The notes: generated by a model not told the origin, from the sequence alone. A DNA stretch of 64,000 nucleotides from Anaerolineales bacterium (GCA_014379595.1 JACMLM010000035.1:186001-250000), one strand, 5' to 3'; shown: positions 1-9,055, counted from the first letter of the stretch. Numbers and translations are program-made.

Positions 1-1123
1 GGTTTGCTTCCAACACTCTGCCTTCCCAATCTGTAATGAGAATGGTATCCACGCTATCTTCGAACAATTCACGATAACGGCTGTGCGCCTTTTGTAAACG
101 TCCTAAGAATTTTGCATTTTGGATCGTTGTTCCTGCAAGGCTACCCAAGCCTGCCATTACGACCATAGCATCCGGGTCAAAAGCTCCAGAGATCGGATTA
201 ACCGCCTCAAGCACGCCGATCACTTTTCCCTGCGATTGGATCGGAGCAATGGCTACAGCCCGCATATCAATTCCGCCGAGCTTGTCCACTTCACTATAAC
301 GAGGGTCCTGTTTGACAGCTGATATCACGAGTCCGTGACCTTCACTCACTACTACACCAGCTAAGCCCTGTTCGCCAGCGATTCTTTTGCCGGGAATATT
401 GCCAGAATTATGTCCCGCCGCTGCATGAAAAACAAGGTCAGTACCGGGGTTATCAACTAAAGCCAGAGCAACAGTTTCAACTTGTAAAGCTTGCATGGTC
501 TGATTAAGAATGCGCCGCCAGACATCTTCCATTTCCAGCGATGTGTTAATCGCAGCTGCCCCCTCCGCAAGTGCAGACATGACCCGTGCAGTCCGCTGGC
601 TTTCAGTATACAAACGCGCATTCAAAACAGCCACACTTGCCTGATCGGCAATGGCTTGCATTAATTCCAAGTGTTCTTGATTGAATGCACCGGGGACAGA
701 GTGCACCAGTGTAAGCACTCCAACCAACCGTTCGCGCGCCATCAACGGAACACAGACCGCTGATTTCGCTCCGCTCTTATCTATAGAATCATCTGCACGG
801 CGCAGCCAGCGATCATCTTTACTAGTATCCGGTACCAGCGTAGCCTGACGATTCTGCACTACCCATCCAGCCAGACCGCGTTCCACAGTATCGCGTAACT
901 GTTGAGTTGTATGTTCGTGGAGTTGTTTTCCGTACACAATGGTTGCATCTACAGGCTTGCCAAGATCATCCATCACTACAATACTGCCGCGTTCACCGCC
1001 AACATGTTGAATAGCAGCGAAAAGGAGACGCTGTAAAACCGTGCGAAGATCCAACGCAGTGGCTACTTCACGGCTAACATTCATTAATAATTCGAGCAGG
1101 GAGCGGGTACGGTCTTCAGCCAT
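1..1123 (-). CDS. GAF-GAF-PAS multidomain sensor protein, 3' end cut by the window edge
   Basis: The minus frame is open from an ATG at 1123 to the window edge, giving the first 374 residues. There is an in-frame stop just upstream of the ATG. Two GAF domains are visible, at about residues 20-170 (with GERGSIVV and SAVCVPLMARERLVGVLTLV) and 190-340 (with AVAIAPIQSQGKVIGVLEAV). A PAS domain begins near residue 350 (ELFEDSVDTILITDWEGRV). GAF and PAS domains bind small ligands or cofactors in cytoplasmic sensors. The missing C-terminus probably holds the output, which could be a histidine kinase, a GGDEF domain or a phosphatase, and cannot be named from this window. It is divergent from the HAD gene at 1202. 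Confidence 0.85.
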   Translation of the reverse strand, partial: MAEDRTRSLLELLMNVSREVATALDLRTVLQRLLFAAIQHVGGERGSIVVMDDLGKPVDATIVYGKQLHEHTTQQLRDTVERGLAGWVVQNRQATLVPDTSKDDRWLRRADDSIDKSGAKSAVCVPLMARERLVGVLTLVHSVPGAFNQEHLELMQAIADQASVAVLNARLYTESQRTARVMSALAEGAAAINTSLEMEDVWRRILNQTMQALQVETVALALVDNPGTDLVFHAAAGHNSGNIPGKRIAGEQGLAGVVVSEGHGLVISAVKQDPRYSEVDKLGGIDMRAVAIAPIQSQGKVIGVLEAVNPISGAFDPDAMVVMAGLGSLAGTTIQNAKFLGRLQKAHSRYRELFEDSVDTILITDWEGRVLEAN

Positions 1124-1133
1124 AACTTATAAA

Positions 1134-1161
1134 ATCATACTACAAAATATATTCAATTCAA
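1134..1161 (-). promoter_or_regulatory. Putative promoter of the GAF/PAS gene
   Basis: On the minus strand TTGAAT (1161-1156) and TATGAT (1139-1134) are separated by 16 bp. The -10 box ends 10 nt before the ATG at 1123, so the leader would be only a few nucleotides long. Confidence 0.5.
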
Positions 1162-1186
1162 GCTTAAAGATGAAGTATAGTCCTTT

Positions 1187-1195
1187 TGGTACAAT
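1187..1195 (+). promoter_or_regulatory. Extended -10 promoter of the HAD gene, leaderless
   Basis: TGGTACAAT is an extended -10 element (TGn plus TACAAT at 1190-1195). Six nucleotides separate it from the ATG at 1202, so transcription would start at or next to the initiation codon. No good -35 is visible. Confidence 0.5.
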
Positions 1196-1201
1196 TGCGC
1201 C

Positions 1202-1867
1202 ATGTCCCTTGACTTAACCCGCATAAAAGCCCTTTGTTTTGACGTAGATGGAACACTTAGTGATACCGATGACCTCTACGCACAAAAAGTCTCTGGATTT
1301 TTTCCAAGTTTCCTGTTCAAAGACCGCGATCTTACGGCACGCCGCTTTGTGATGTGGGCCGAAGCGCCCGGCAACGCTTTACTTGGTTTTGCTGATAGAT
1401 TTGGCATTGATGATGAAATGATCGCAATTATTCACTGGTTGTCCCGCTATCTTAGACGATCATCAAAGAAATTTATGCTTATCCCCGGCGTAGATGATAT
1501 GCTCAAGCAGCTGCATGGGCGTTATCCGATGGCGGTGGTCAGTGCACGTGATGAACGCACCACATTGGATTTCCTTGAACAATTCGACCTTGTTAAATAT
1601 TTTGACGTGATCGTTACAGGTTTATCAGCAGCCTATACCAAGCCCTATCCTGACCCTGTCCTGCTCGCTGCAAAATTGATGAAGGTCTCCCCCGAGAACT
1701 GTTTAATGATCGGAGACACTACTGTAGATATACGCGCAGGCAAGTCAGCTGGCACTCAAACGGTGGGAGTGTTGTGTGGTTTTGGTGAAGAAGCTGAGTT
1801 AAATCAAATGGGTGCGAATATGATCTTGAAAGATACCCCAAAGTTACTTGAAATTTTAATACTATAG
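1202..1867 (+). CDS. HAD family hydrolase (phosphatase-like)
   Basis: A 221-residue haloacid dehalogenase superfamily protein. Motif I is FDVDGTLSD (residues 14-22, nucleophile Asp and acid/base Asp), motif II is VVSARD, and the C-terminal motifs are KPYPDP and MIGDTTVDIRAG. The layout matches the phosphoglycolate phosphatase/beta-phosphoglucomutase-like branch, with a helical cap after motif I. The family hydrolyses small phosphorylated metabolites, and the substrate cannot be read from the sequence. The stop codon lies inside the palindrome at 1862-1894 that separates this gene from the convergent ABC transporter. Confidence 0.85.
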   Translation: MSLDLTRIKALCFDVDGTLSDTDDLYAQKVSGFFPSFLFKDRDLTARRFVMWAEAPGNALLGFADRFGIDDEMIAIIHWLSRYLRRSSKKFMLIPGVDDMLKQLHGRYPMAVVSARDERTTLDFLEQFDLVKYFDVIVTGLSAAYTKPYPDPVLLAAKLMKVSPENCLMIGDTTVDIRAGKSAGTQTVGVLCGFGEEAELNQMGANMILKDTPKLLEILIL

Positions 1868-1894
1868 GGACACAGCGACGCTGTGTCCCTATAG
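1862..1894. terminator. Perfect 15-bp inverted repeat between convergent genes
   Basis: Arms 1862-1876 and 1880-1894 are exact reverse complements with a 3-nt loop (gac). The left arm contains the HAD stop codon, and the ABC gene ends 4 nt beyond. There is no long T-run, so it could be a bidirectional terminator or a REP-like palindrome. Confidence 0.6.
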
Positions 1895-1897
1895 AAA

Positions 1898-3907
1898 TTA
1901 CAAAACTGCTTCCACTTCTTCCTGCTTTTTGAATTGACTCATATATAAATCGTAATAGAAACCTTTTTTCGCAAGTAGTTCCTCATGCTTGCCGCGCTCG
2001 ATGATCTGACCATCTTTCAAAACGAGGATTTGATCTGCATTTCGAATGGTGGATAAGCGATGTGCGATCACAAAAGACGTACGGCTTTGAAGCAATGCAT
2101 CAAATGCTTTTTGGATGAGACGCTCCGTTCGAGTATCTACACTGGAAGTTGCTTCATCTAAAATGAGCACACGCGGATCAGCCAGTGCAGCGCGCGCAAT
2201 CGAAAGCAATTGACGCTGTCCCTGACTCAAGCCCGAGCCGCGTTCACCCAAAACTGTTTCATATTTTTCTGGCAGGCGCGCGATAAATGAATCAGCATTG
2301 GCAAGTTTAGCTGCCGCAAAAACTTCTTCATCGGTTGCATCTGGTTTGCCAAAGCGGATATTTTCCATCACGGACGTGCTAAATAAGAATGTATCCTGCA
2401 AGACAATACCAATTTGTTTGCGAAGCGATTCAACAGTCACATCACGTACATCCACGCCATCAATTTTGACAGAGCCATGCGTCACATCATAGAAACGCGG
2501 CAACAAGTTAATGATCGTGGTCTTGCCTGCACCAGTTGGGCCGACAATGGCAACTGTCTGCCCAGGTTCAGCGGCGAAGGAGACTTTATTCAATACAGGC
2601 ACACCATCTTCATAGTGATGTGAGACTTCTGTAAATTCAACCCTGCCTTTGATCTCTGTCATTTCTTTCGCTTGAGGCTTATCGACCACAGCAGGAGTTT
2701 CATCAAGAATAGTAAAGATGCGTTCTGCACCTGCAATCGCGTTTTGGATATTCGTCCATAAAACGGCGATCTGTTGGATTGGTTGATTGAAGCGTTGAAC
2801 ATAAGCAAGGAAGGTGATGACCAAGCCGAGCGTGACAGTTGCGCCAAAAAGCGCATCACCCGTCAACAAGTACCAGCCGCCTACGCCAGTGACAATCGCA
2901 AGCCCAAGGTAGGAAAAGGCTTCCAATGTTGGAGCTAAGGCAGAGGTGTAAGCGACTGCGCGAATGTTCGCGTCACGATTGGCAGCGTTGACTTCCTTGA
3001 ACTGCTCAATGTTTTCATCCGCGCGGTTGAAGGCTTGCACTTCGCGGACAGATGAAATGGTCTCTTGCAATTCAGTATTGACGTTACCAATCTCCTCGCG
3101 GCTTGTGCGGAAGGCTTTGCGTGCCTGCTCTGAAAACCAGACTGTGGCAATAAACATTAGAGGTGCAACAGCGAGTGAAAGCAGTGCGAAAGGCAAACTG
3201 GAGGTCAGCATGTTATAAGCCACCCAAACGAGAGTGAGCGCTCCGCCAAAAACCTGCACCAATGCAAATGAAAACGCCTGTTCAATTGCAGAGGAATCAT
3301 TGGTGATGCGGCTCATCAGATCGCCTGCCTTGTGGTCGGCATAATAACTTAATGAAAGCGCATGTAATTTCTCAAACACTTCCAAACGCAATTCACGCAG
3401 AACGTGCTGGCCTGTCCACGCCATGGCGAAGAAGGTTGCACCCGTTAAGACCGCACCCAGCACATACATGGAGATCATGATGATGATCAAACGGAATAAG
3501 GCTTCGACGCGCTGTTCAGTTGTCGCAATCGCAATGTCTGGAACTTCGTATCCGCCAGCATGGAAGGCGGTATAAATGATCTGACGCGAATATGACAGCG
3601 TGGACGGGTCTTCGGTTGTACCAAGCCAACAGGAAGAAACTGTTTGTTGGTTAGAATCAGTTTGAGGGAAGAAGGAAGCGAATGCACTTCCTCCAGTAGG
3701 GACGAGGAAACAATCAGTGGTTTGTCCTGCTAATTCAGGAGAGGTCACTTGAGTCCAAGTGGAGATGATAATGAAGGTCACTGCCAGTGCGATCATGTAC
3801 CAAAAGCGGCCAAAATATTTGCCAAGGCGGCCGAGCGTTTCGCTCAGATTACGCGGCTTGACGGTTTCACGGTTGAGGATATCGCCGAAGCGACCAGGGC
3901 CCATCAT
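1898..3907 (-). CDS. ABC exporter half-transporter, subunit with consensus catalytic site
   Basis: A 669-residue type IV ABC exporter with a six-helix membrane domain followed by a nucleotide-binding domain. Walker A is GPTGAGKTT, the signature is LSQGQRQL, Walker B is LILDEATSS with the catalytic Glu, and the H-loop is VIAHRLST. Its partner at 3911-5845 has a degenerate site, so the pair should be a heterodimeric exporter of the BmrCD/TM287-288 kind, often multidrug or lipid exporters. Between TM1 and TM2 there is an outward-facing insertion of about 85 residues with two Cys (DCFLVP and SSCWLG) that could form a disulfide. The SD for its ATG lies at the end of the preceding gene, 3 nt upstream. 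It is the last gene of the marR operon. Confidence 0.9.
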   Translation of the reverse strand: MMGPGRFGDILNRETVKPRNLSETLGRLGKYFGRFWYMIALAVTFIIISTWTQVTSPELAGQTTDCFLVPTGGSAFASFFPQTDSNQQTVSSCWLGTTEDPSTLSYSRQIIYTAFHAGGYEVPDIAIATTEQRVEALFRLIIIMISMYVLGAVLTGATFFAMAWTGQHVLRELRLEVFEKLHALSLSYYADHKAGDLMSRITNDSSAIEQAFSFALVQVFGGALTLVWVAYNMLTSSLPFALLSLAVAPLMFIATVWFSEQARKAFRTSREEIGNVNTELQETISSVREVQAFNRADENIEQFKEVNAANRDANIRAVAYTSALAPTLEAFSYLGLAIVTGVGGWYLLTGDALFGATVTLGLVITFLAYVQRFNQPIQQIAVLWTNIQNAIAGAERIFTILDETPAVVDKPQAKEMTEIKGRVEFTEVSHHYEDGVPVLNKVSFAAEPGQTVAIVGPTGAGKTTIINLLPRFYDVTHGSVKIDGVDVRDVTVESLRKQIGIVLQDTFLFSTSVMENIRFGKPDATDEEVFAAAKLANADSFIARLPEKYETVLGERGSGLSQGQRQLLSIARAALADPRVLILDEATSSVDTRTERLIQKAFDALLQSRTSFVIAHRLSTIRNADQILVLKDGQIIERGKHEELLAKKGFYYDLYMSQFKKQEEVEAVL

Positions 3908-3910
3908 AGG

Positions 3911-5845
3911 TTAATTCTCCTCATGTAAAAGTTGCGAGTTATAGATTTCAGCATAGATCGGTTCTTCTTCCATTAATTCGGCGTGCCTGCCTTGTGCGAC
4001 AATTTCGCCCTTTTCAAGCACGAGGATTTTGTCTGCGTTCATCACGGTGCTGATGCGCTGTGCGATGACAAAGGATGTACGGCCCTTCATCAATGTTTCT
4101 AGCGCTTCCTGAATATGCGACTCGGTGGCAACATCCACACTGGAGGTTGAGTCATCGAGAATGAGAATACGCGGGTTGAGCAGAAGCGCGCGCGCAATCG
4201 CCACGCGTTGTTTTTGTCCGCCGCTTAATGTGGTGCCGCGTTCGCCAACGTGAGTGTCATACCCATCAGGAAATGACATAATAAAATCATGCGCTGCAGC
4301 AGACTTTGCTGCCGATTGAATTTCTTCAAGCGTGGCTTCGGGTTTACCAAAAGCAATATTGTCGCGAATGGTTCCGCTGAACAATGTTGTTTCCTGCAAC
4401 ACAATACCAATTTGCGAACGCAGTGAATCAAGAGTTACATCGCGCAAGTCATGACCATCAATCGTGATACTTCCTTCGCTTGGATCATAAAAGCGTGGCA
4501 ATAAATTGATGATGCTGGTCTTGCCTGAGCCTGTCGCGCCGAGTAAAGCAATTGTTTCACCTGGCTTTGCTTCAAATGAAACATTCTTAAGCACAGGGTC
4601 ACCGCCGCCGAAATATCTAAATGTGACGTTATCAAATTTCACATCACCTTTGACGGCAGGAAGCTTCCTGGCATCGGGCTTATCTACAATGTCACTTTTT
4701 GCATCAAGAATTTCAAAGATGCGGTCAGCAGACGTGGAGGCTTGTCCCAGTTGCGTAATGATGAATCCAAGTTGTGCAATGGGAAAAAATAAATACATTA
4801 AGTACAGCGAAAATTCCTGCCATGCGCCGATGCTCAACATGCCTGCAATAATCTGCTTGCCACCTACATATAAGATTGCAGCTTGTCCAAGATTGGCGAT
4901 CAAAAACACAAAAGGAAACAGGAACGTAAACAAACGCGCCACGACGATGCCTTGATTCATGGTGTCATCTGCGGCGGTGCGGAATTTTTTCTGCTGTTGT
5001 TTTTCGCGCGTGAAAGCTTTAATAACTTTGATGCCCGCAAGGTTTTCCTGCAAAACTGTATTCAACGCCGCAAGTTTTTGCTGCACCTTTGCAAACAACG
5101 GCTGGCTGATAATACCGAAGGTCATGAACAACACCAATGCAACAGGCAGGATCGGCATAGCCGTCCATGCAAGCGAAACATTGGATGTGAATAAAATAAT
5201 AATTGTCCCAGTCAACAAAATGATCGCACCCACAAGCTGCAGCAAGGCCTGCCCAATGAACACGCGAACTTTTTCAACATCATCCGTAGCACGGATCATT
5301 AATTGTCCCGTTTGATTCTTATCGTGATATGAAAATGACAATTGTTGTATCTTCGCATACAGATCATTTCGCAGATCATACGCAACGGCTTGTGAATTCT
5401 TCTCTGCCCAAAACGCTTGCAGGAAGGAGAAGACTCCCCGCAGGATTGCGAAGATGATAATTAAAACGAGGGCAGTTATCAGGGCGCGGGGAGCGTTGGC
5501 CAAATCCGATTCAAGCGTAACTTTGAGTTGGTCCAGCGTTAAGGAATTTGGTTTCCCTGTTGCTTCCAGAATCTTCGGCAAGACCGTATCAACCAATTGC
5601 GCAGGGATTTTATCCATTGCCTGCAAAACCTGGTCTGCGAGATATCCGCTCGTCACTGCATCGATCACATTGCGGATCATGCGCGGCACAGCCAACTGTG
5701 AAAGTGTAGCGATAATAAGAAAGATATACGGCCAAACTGCCTGACTGCCATATTTTGTCAGATAGCGGATCGCGCGGCCAATGCCTTTGAAAGAGGGACG
5801 AGCGCGGCGGGCGCGAATTTTGGGTTGAGTTATTGTTGCTTGCAA
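3911..5845 (-). CDS. ABC exporter half-transporter, subunit with degenerate catalytic site
   Basis: A 644-residue type IV ABC exporter half-molecule. Walker A is GATGSGKTS and the signature is LSGGQKQR. Walker B is LILDDSTSS, with Asp where the catalytic Glu belongs, and the switch reads VIAQRIST, with Gln for His. Loss of both residues in only one partner is typical of heterodimeric exporters with one dead ATP site. There is an extra loop of about 60 residues after TM1. I chose the TTG at 5845 as start because AAAGGAG sits 7 nt upstream and no ATG is equally well placed. It lies downstream of marR and 3 bp from the partner gene. Confidence 0.9.
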   Translation of the reverse strand: MQATITQPKIRARRARPSFKGIGRAIRYLTKYGSQAVWPYIFLIIATLSQLAVPRMIRNVIDAVTSGYLADQVLQAMDKIPAQLVDTVLPKILEATGKPNSLTLDQLKVTLESDLANAPRALITALVLIIIFAILRGVFSFLQAFWAEKNSQAVAYDLRNDLYAKIQQLSFSYHDKNQTGQLMIRATDDVEKVRVFIGQALLQLVGAIILLTGTIIILFTSNVSLAWTAMPILPVALVLFMTFGIISQPLFAKVQQKLAALNTVLQENLAGIKVIKAFTREKQQQKKFRTAADDTMNQGIVVARLFTFLFPFVFLIANLGQAAILYVGGKQIIAGMLSIGAWQEFSLYLMYLFFPIAQLGFIITQLGQASTSADRIFEILDAKSDIVDKPDARKLPAVKGDVKFDNVTFRYFGGGDPVLKNVSFEAKPGETIALLGATGSGKTSIINLLPRFYDPSEGSITIDGHDLRDVTLDSLRSQIGIVLQETTLFSGTIRDNIAFGKPEATLEEIQSAAKSAAAHDFIMSFPDGYDTHVGERGTTLSGGQKQRVAIARALLLNPRILILDDSTSSVDVATESHIQEALETLMKGRTSFVIAQRISTVMNADKILVLEKGEIVAQGRHAELMEEEPIYAEIYNSQLLHEEN

Positions 5846-5932
5846 GTGAATACTCCTTTATAAAAAGATCAGTATGAAAATAACAAATAAATGTGGAGAA
5901 ATTATGTTTAAATGCGAGAGGCTTTGCAGAGG

Positions 5933-6382
5933 TTATTTTTTCTCTTCAAGTTGTAGAACTGCTCGGTTCAAAATTTCAAGAGCTTCGGTTACTTTGGAAC
6001 GTTCCTCAGCAGTTATTTTCGTTGCGAGTTCATCCATCCAGCGATGACGTTCTTCAGCGCCCCGTTTGATCAGTTCCTGACCTTTTATGTTTAGGGTTAA
6101 TATCTTGGCGCGGCGGTCATTTGGGTCTTCAGCGCGCGCAAGATAATCAGCCTGTACAAGTTTATCGACAAGCTGACTGGCCGCCGCAGCAGAGATATCA
6201 AAACGTTCGCTGATGTCTGAGATACCGCATGTCCCTTTGTGATGCAGCTGCATCAGGATGCTCATCTGCGGCATGGATAGCCCTGTACTTTTGGCAAAGT
6301 GACCCCAGCCACGCATGGATCGATGCATAAACACATCCATCCAGGCACGTAGAGTTTGGGTAAATTGAGTGGGTTTGGTCAT
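5933..6382 (-). CDS. MarR family transcriptional regulator
   Basis: A 149-residue winged-helix regulator. The central region HHKGTCGISDISERFDISAA is followed by SQLVDKLVQADYLARAEDPN and DRRAKILTL, the recognition helix and wing (with the DxR motif) of MarR proteins. It is the first gene of a minus-strand unit with the two ABC exporter genes. MarR proteins usually repress their own operon and are released by small lipophilic ligands, so this one probably controls the exporter. An inverted repeat touching the start codon (6383-6417) is the likely operator. Confidence 0.9.
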   Translation of the reverse strand: MTKPTQFTQTLRAWMDVFMHRSMRGWGHFAKSTGLSMPQMSILMQLHHKGTCGISDISERFDISAAAASQLVDKLVQADYLARAEDPNDRRAKILTLNIKGQELIKRGAEERHRWMDELATKITAEERSKVTEALEILNRAVLQLEEKK

Positions 6383-6417
6383 AGTTAAGCCTACTTTTTA
6401 GTTAAGTGGGCTTAACT
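6383..6417 (-). promoter_or_regulatory. Probable MarR operator
   Basis: Arms 6383-6394 and 6406-6417 are 12-bp inverted repeats with one mismatch. Nested inside is GTTAAG-N4-CTTAAC (6401-6416). The element starts 1 bp upstream of the marR ATG. A TTGACC box and TATAAA-like sequence lie just upstream on the minus strand, so the operator would cover the transcription start. Confidence 0.65.
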
Positions 6418-6646
6418 TTATACTTATATTGAGTTTTGGTCAAGGGAGGAGATGTAAGAGGAGTATAAGAAATTAAGGTTTGAAGAGAAGCGGGATGTAT
6501 GGATCTCACAAGTATCCTCAAACAAATGTTTCCTGAATCTGTTTAGAGATGGTATTATGCTGTTGTTTATCCAATCTCAATGCTTCATTACTTTACTTTG
6601 CAAAACGATGATGGAACATAATTGAGATTTTGAACGTTGGGAGAAT

Positions 6647-7747
6647 ATGCAGAACATCTTCATGAGCTATTCACGCAAGGATGCCAATTTCGCCCGCAAG
6701 CTTGCAGCGGATCTGGAAAAGGCAGGCTACGATGTCTGGTGGGATATCACCGACCTGCGCGGCGGCGATGATTGGGTGCGCATGATCCCTGACGCCATCA
6801 AGTCGAGCCAGTACGTTATCGTTGTGCTTTCGCCGAACTCCGTTGAATCTGAATGGGTAAAAAAGGAATATACCCAGGCGTTGAGCCTGCATAAAAAGAT
6901 CATCCCGATCATGCTGGTTCCAACCAGCGTGCCTTTCGCCCTGAACACGATCAATTTCGCAGATTTTTCCACTGGTGAGTACGAGGACAATTTCAAAAAA
7001 CTTCTGGTTCCGCTGGGATATACCGGAGAGCCACCCGTTGTTGCTCCCTATAAAAAGGCGCTACTCTCCCTGCCTCCCACGTTTGTCAAGTATGGGATTC
7101 CCGTCCTTATTGGACTTATCATTCTATTAGCATTTGTTTTGATTCCCCGACTGAATCCGTCAGAGACGCCAACAGTCACGCCTTCACTTGCATCGTCAGC
7201 GACATTGACCAACACCCCCGAATCTCCAACCATCACATCCTCACCTACCAACCCGGTAACACCCTCCATCACAGCCACCAAACCGACCTCGACTGCGTCC
7301 GCCACAAAACAGACGTTTGAAACCGTGAGGTTATGTATCAACGTATTGATTGATGTGCGCACCATCAATGTGCGTTCGGGTCCCGGCACCACATACGCTG
7401 TGTTAGGTGAACCGCTTGACCTGGATTCGTGCCTTACGTTTCGCGCTCTCAACGAGGATGAGACATGGTTGCTGATCGCGCCTGACCAAAGCGACCCGAA
7501 CTTGAGACAATACGAAGGCGGCTGGGTCCGTCATGACCTGCTCGGTCTTGGACAGATCGGTTCCGTTAATCTGCCTGTTGTCACATTGACTCCAACTCCT
7601 ACAATTACGCCTTCTGCAACAGCATCCTCAACGCCAACGATAACGCCTACATCAACGGCGACCAACACGCCGACTCCAACCTTCACCAGCACATCCACGC
7701 CCACGGCGACTGAAACCGAAACGCCGACAGATACACCCACTCCCTGA
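6647..7747 (+). CDS. Membrane-anchored TIR domain protein with extracytoplasmic SH3b domain
   Basis: A 366-residue protein with an unusual layout. The TIR domain (residues 2-120) begins IFMSYSRKD and carries W70-x3-E74, where the glutamate is at the position of the NADase catalytic residue in active TIR domains. A transmembrane helix spans about 149-167. A Thr/Ser/Pro linker runs to about 222, an SH3b domain (NVRSGPGTTY at 241-250) to about 300, and a Thr/Pro tail to the end. The N-terminus should be cytoplasmic and the SH3b domain outside. In the known families TIR domains signal or cleave NAD+ and SH3b domains bind wall polymers or peptides. A wall-sensing TIR effector is possible but is inference. 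GGGAG precedes the ATG. Confidence 0.8.
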   Translation: MQNIFMSYSRKDANFARKLAADLEKAGYDVWWDITDLRGGDDWVRMIPDAIKSSQYVIVVLSPNSVESEWVKKEYTQALSLHKKIIPIMLVPTSVPFALNTINFADFSTGEYEDNFKKLLVPLGYTGEPPVVAPYKKALLSLPPTFVKYGIPVLIGLIILLAFVLIPRLNPSETPTVTPSLASSATLTNTPESPTITSSPTNPVTPSITATKPTSTASATKQTFETVRLCINVLIDVRTINVRSGPGTTYAVLGEPLDLDSCLTFRALNEDETWLLIAPDQSDPNLRQYEGGWVRHDLLGLGQIGSVNLPVVTLTPTPTITPSATASSTPTITPTSTATNTPTPTFTSTSTPTATETETPTDTPTP

Positions 7748-7853
7748 ACAGACTGCCCGCTCTAGCGTGGAATCAAGTTACGACCACACTATCCGAGCAA
7801 GAGTATTGACGCAAATATAAAGAGTGCAGATTTTTTTACTTGCGTCATTATAT

Positions 7854-8822
7854 CTATTTCGCTGCGGGCAACTTGTCAGAAGAAGTTCTTGCCTTCCACA
7901 ATGAAGCGACAATTGAAATCGTGAGAACACTGGCTACGATGCCTAGTGAAACTCCAACGGGAATATGGTACAGGTCCGCAATGACCATCTTTACACCGAT
8001 AAATGTCAGCACAACGGATAACCCTAGCTTGAGATATTGGAATTTATCCATTACATTTGCAAGCAAGAAGTAAAGCGCACGCAAGCCTAAAATCGCACAA
8101 ACGTTTGATGTGTATACAATGAACGGGTCACGGGTGACTGCGAAGATCGCTGGGATCGAATCAACAGCGAAGACTAAATCTGTGCTCTCGACGATCAGCA
8201 AGATCAAAAAGAGAGGCGTCGCCATTAATACTCCAGCGCGGCGAACAAAAAATTTGTCGCCTTCAAAATTTTCGGTGACGGGCATAAACCTTCTGAAGAA
8301 TTTTACGATAGGGTTCTTATCAGGCTGTACTTCCTCATCCTGATGCCGCGCCATACGAATACCCGTGTAAATTAGAAATGCGCCAAAGACATAGATGATC
8401 CAGTGGAATTGTTCAAGTAATGCTGCGCCCACGGCAATGAGAATACCGCGCATGACCAAAGCCCCGAGAATTCCCCAGAAAAGCACGCGGTGCTGATAAG
8501 CTGCTGGCACTGCGAAGAATGAGAAGATCAATATAAATACAAATATGTTGTCAACACTCAATGATTTTTCGATCAGGTATCCAGTGAGAAAAGCTAATGC
8601 TGCTTCGCTGTTTGTATATTGACTGTTCGGCACCATTTGATCCCAAAAAAAGTAGATGATGGCATTGAAGATCAGCGACAGCGATATCCAAACTACGCTC
8701 CAGGTGATCGCTTCTTTCGTTGAAACCGTATGCGATTGTCGATGAAAAACGCCCAGATCAAGCGCGAGCATCAATAAAACGAACAGATTAAATCCCACCC
8801 ACAGCCAAATTGATTCTTCCAT
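7854..8822 (-). CDS. TerC family integral membrane protein (probable metal ion exporter)
   Basis: A 322-residue polytopic membrane protein with the TerC hallmarks: FLTGYLIEKSLSVDNIFVF near the N-terminus and LIVESTDLVFAVDSIPAIFA in the middle. These hold the acidic residues of the two repeated halves. Family members such as YkoY and Alx act in manganese export or homeostasis. The leader carries a yybP-ykoY type element and an intrinsic terminator, which supports Mn2+-controlled expression. No other gene appears to share the transcript. Confidence 0.9.
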   Translation of the reverse strand: MEESIWLWVGFNLFVLLMLALDLGVFHRQSHTVSTKEAITWSVVWISLSLIFNAIIYFFWDQMVPNSQYTNSEAALAFLTGYLIEKSLSVDNIFVFILIFSFFAVPAAYQHRVLFWGILGALVMRGILIAVGAALLEQFHWIIYVFGAFLIYTGIRMARHQDEEVQPDKNPIVKFFRRFMPVTENFEGDKFFVRRAGVLMATPLFLILLIVESTDLVFAVDSIPAIFAVTRDPFIVYTSNVCAILGLRALYFLLANVMDKFQYLKLGLSVVLTFIGVKMVIADLYHIPVGVSLGIVASVLTISIVASLWKARTSSDKLPAAK

Positions 8823-8865
8823 AATGAACTCTCCTAAATACTATTGATATATAAATATAAAAAAA

Positions 8866-8903
8866 GGCGAGACTACCACGCATTTACACGTGGTAGTCTC
8901 GCC
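8866..8903 (-). terminator. Intrinsic terminator in the TerC leader (expression platform)
   Basis: Perfect 15-bp stem, arms 8866-8880 and 8889-8903, 8-nt loop. It is followed on the minus strand by a run of T residues. It sits 44 nt upstream of the TerC start codon and overlaps the 3' side of the aptamer, as expected for a transcriptional riboswitch. Confidence 0.85.
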
Positions 8904-9000
8904 AGTAGTGCTGTTACACATACAATTGGCCGAGAGCATTTGCTCTGTCTTGACGACCAACTGGCCCATGGGAATGGGTGGCTACTCCCTACTTAAGTTC
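8888..9000 (-). ncRNA. yybP-ykoY (Mn2+-sensing) riboswitch aptamer
   Basis: Read on the minus strand, the leader contains GGGAGTAGC (8989-8981), a middle region with TCGTCAAGACA, and CACTACTGGCGAGAC at the 3' side, where AGTAG can pair with CTACT. This arrangement and the downstream TerC family gene match the yybP-ykoY class, which binds Mn2+. The downstream terminator overlaps the closing strand, so Mn2+ binding probably permits read-through. The exact 5' limit is approximate. Confidence 0.75.
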
Positions 9001-9055
9001 GCAAATAATAGTCGGTCATGCGGTTTTTGTCAAATAACGATTTTGTTAACTGATA

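Noticed and set aside
7748-7853. Terminator at GACGCAA/TTGCGTC after the TIR gene
   Set aside because: The 8-bp stem has a 25-nt loop with the T-run inside the loop; too weak to call.
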